A stretch of 6,194 nt of DNA from Bacteroidota bacterium (GTDB taxonomy: Bacteria; Bacteroidota; Bacteroidia; Chitinophagales; Chitinophagaceae). Location: contig VBAU01000004.1 in NCBI GenBank assembly GCA_005883855.1, positions 13,998 through 20,191 on the forward strand, written 5' to 3'. The notes beneath the pieces were generated by a model. It saw only the letters and a list, made by a program, of their open reading frames with translations. It had not been told where the DNA came from and did no database searches. This document shows, in pieces, positions 6,050 through 6,194 of the stretch (positions are counted from its first letter, which is position 1; each line of letters starts with the position of its first letter). The position numbers were made by a program, and so were the translations under genes.

Positions 6050-6194
6050 ATGAAATTTTTACCATTTAGCAGGGCGATTGCGAGGCAAAAAACGAAGAAG
6101 ATTCGTAGTGCCCGGTTCTTATTTGCTATTTTCCTTCCGATAGCTATTGGGAGTCTAATGCTTCTTTTATCAGCGTGTAAAAGCAAACACGGAA
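6050..6194 (+). CDS. Putative lipoprotein, N-terminal part only (runs off the right edge)
   Basis: The ATG at 6050 is the first after an in-frame stop (6035-6037) and opens a frame that continues to the window end, giving 48 residues. They form a lipoprotein signal: a basic n-region (residues 7-22, rich in Arg and Lys), a hydrophobic core at about 23-40 (FLFAIFLPIAIGSLMLLL), and lipobox LSAC with Cys43, followed by KSKHG. The mature protein is unseen, so its function is unknown. Its place after the adaptor suggests a periplasmic metal-handling lipoprotein or another adaptor. AGGAG at 6028-6032 is 17 bases from the ATG, too far to be a standard ribosome-binding site. A 91-base gap separates it from the adaptor gene. 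Confidence 0.65.
   Translation, partial: MKFLPFSRAIARQKTKKIRSARFLFAIFLPIAIGSLMLLLSACKSKHG
6135..6152. repeat. Copy 2 of the palindrome, inside the lipoprotein signal-peptide codons
   Basis: TTCCGATAGCTATTGGGA matches the idealised palindrome TCCCGATAGCTATCGGGA at 16 of 18 positions. It lies within codons 29-35 of the gene beginning at 6050, where it encodes Pro-Ile-Ala-Ile-Gly of the signal-peptide core. It shares the CCGATAGCT core with the copy at 5968. Confidence 0.45.

Overview
This window holds most of one heavy-metal efflux operon of the CusCBA type (tripartite Cu(I)/Ag(I) RND export), all on the + strand. The host is most likely a member of the Bacteroidota. That is inferred from the gene order (pump, outer-membrane channel, adaptor), the adaptor's N-terminal metal-binding module directly behind a lipid anchor, the scarcity of strong Shine-Dalgarno sites, and two copies of a TCCCGATAGCTATCGGGA-like palindrome that I associate with such genomes from memory. 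Nothing here fixes the genus.

Layout: positions 2-3136 are a CusA-family RND pump. Its first dozen or so residues lie off the left edge, and it is broken into three reading frames. The first break, at a six-A run (1238-1243), looks like one missing base. It leaves a fragment that ends in an ATGA overlap with the next frame. The second break, near 2473-2483, looks like an out-of-frame deletion of 38 bases when the flanks are aligned without gaps to E. coli CusA as I remember it. Despite this, the three copper-binding methionines and the proton-relay Asp, Glu and Lys are all present across the fragments.

Positions 3137-3377 are a spacer. It is open in the frame of the next gene but does not look coding. 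It is rich in pyrimidines on the + strand and contains a hairpin plus T-run that reads as an intrinsic terminator on the minus strand. A TolC-family outer-membrane channel follows, best started at the GTG at 3378 and ending at 4643. Seven bases later comes a CusB-like lipoprotein adaptor (4651-5958) carrying a C-S-M-H-P / C-P-I-C-G-M heavy-metal-binding module. After a 91-base gap, a second lipoprotein gene begins at 6050 and runs off the right edge.

Working together, the adaptor would collect Cu(I)/Ag(I) in the periplasm, pass it to the pump, and the channel would carry it across the outer membrane. If the breaks in the pump are real, this copy of the operon lacks a normal pump although channel and adaptor are intact. 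No RNA genes, CRISPR arrays, transposases or clear promoters are visible.
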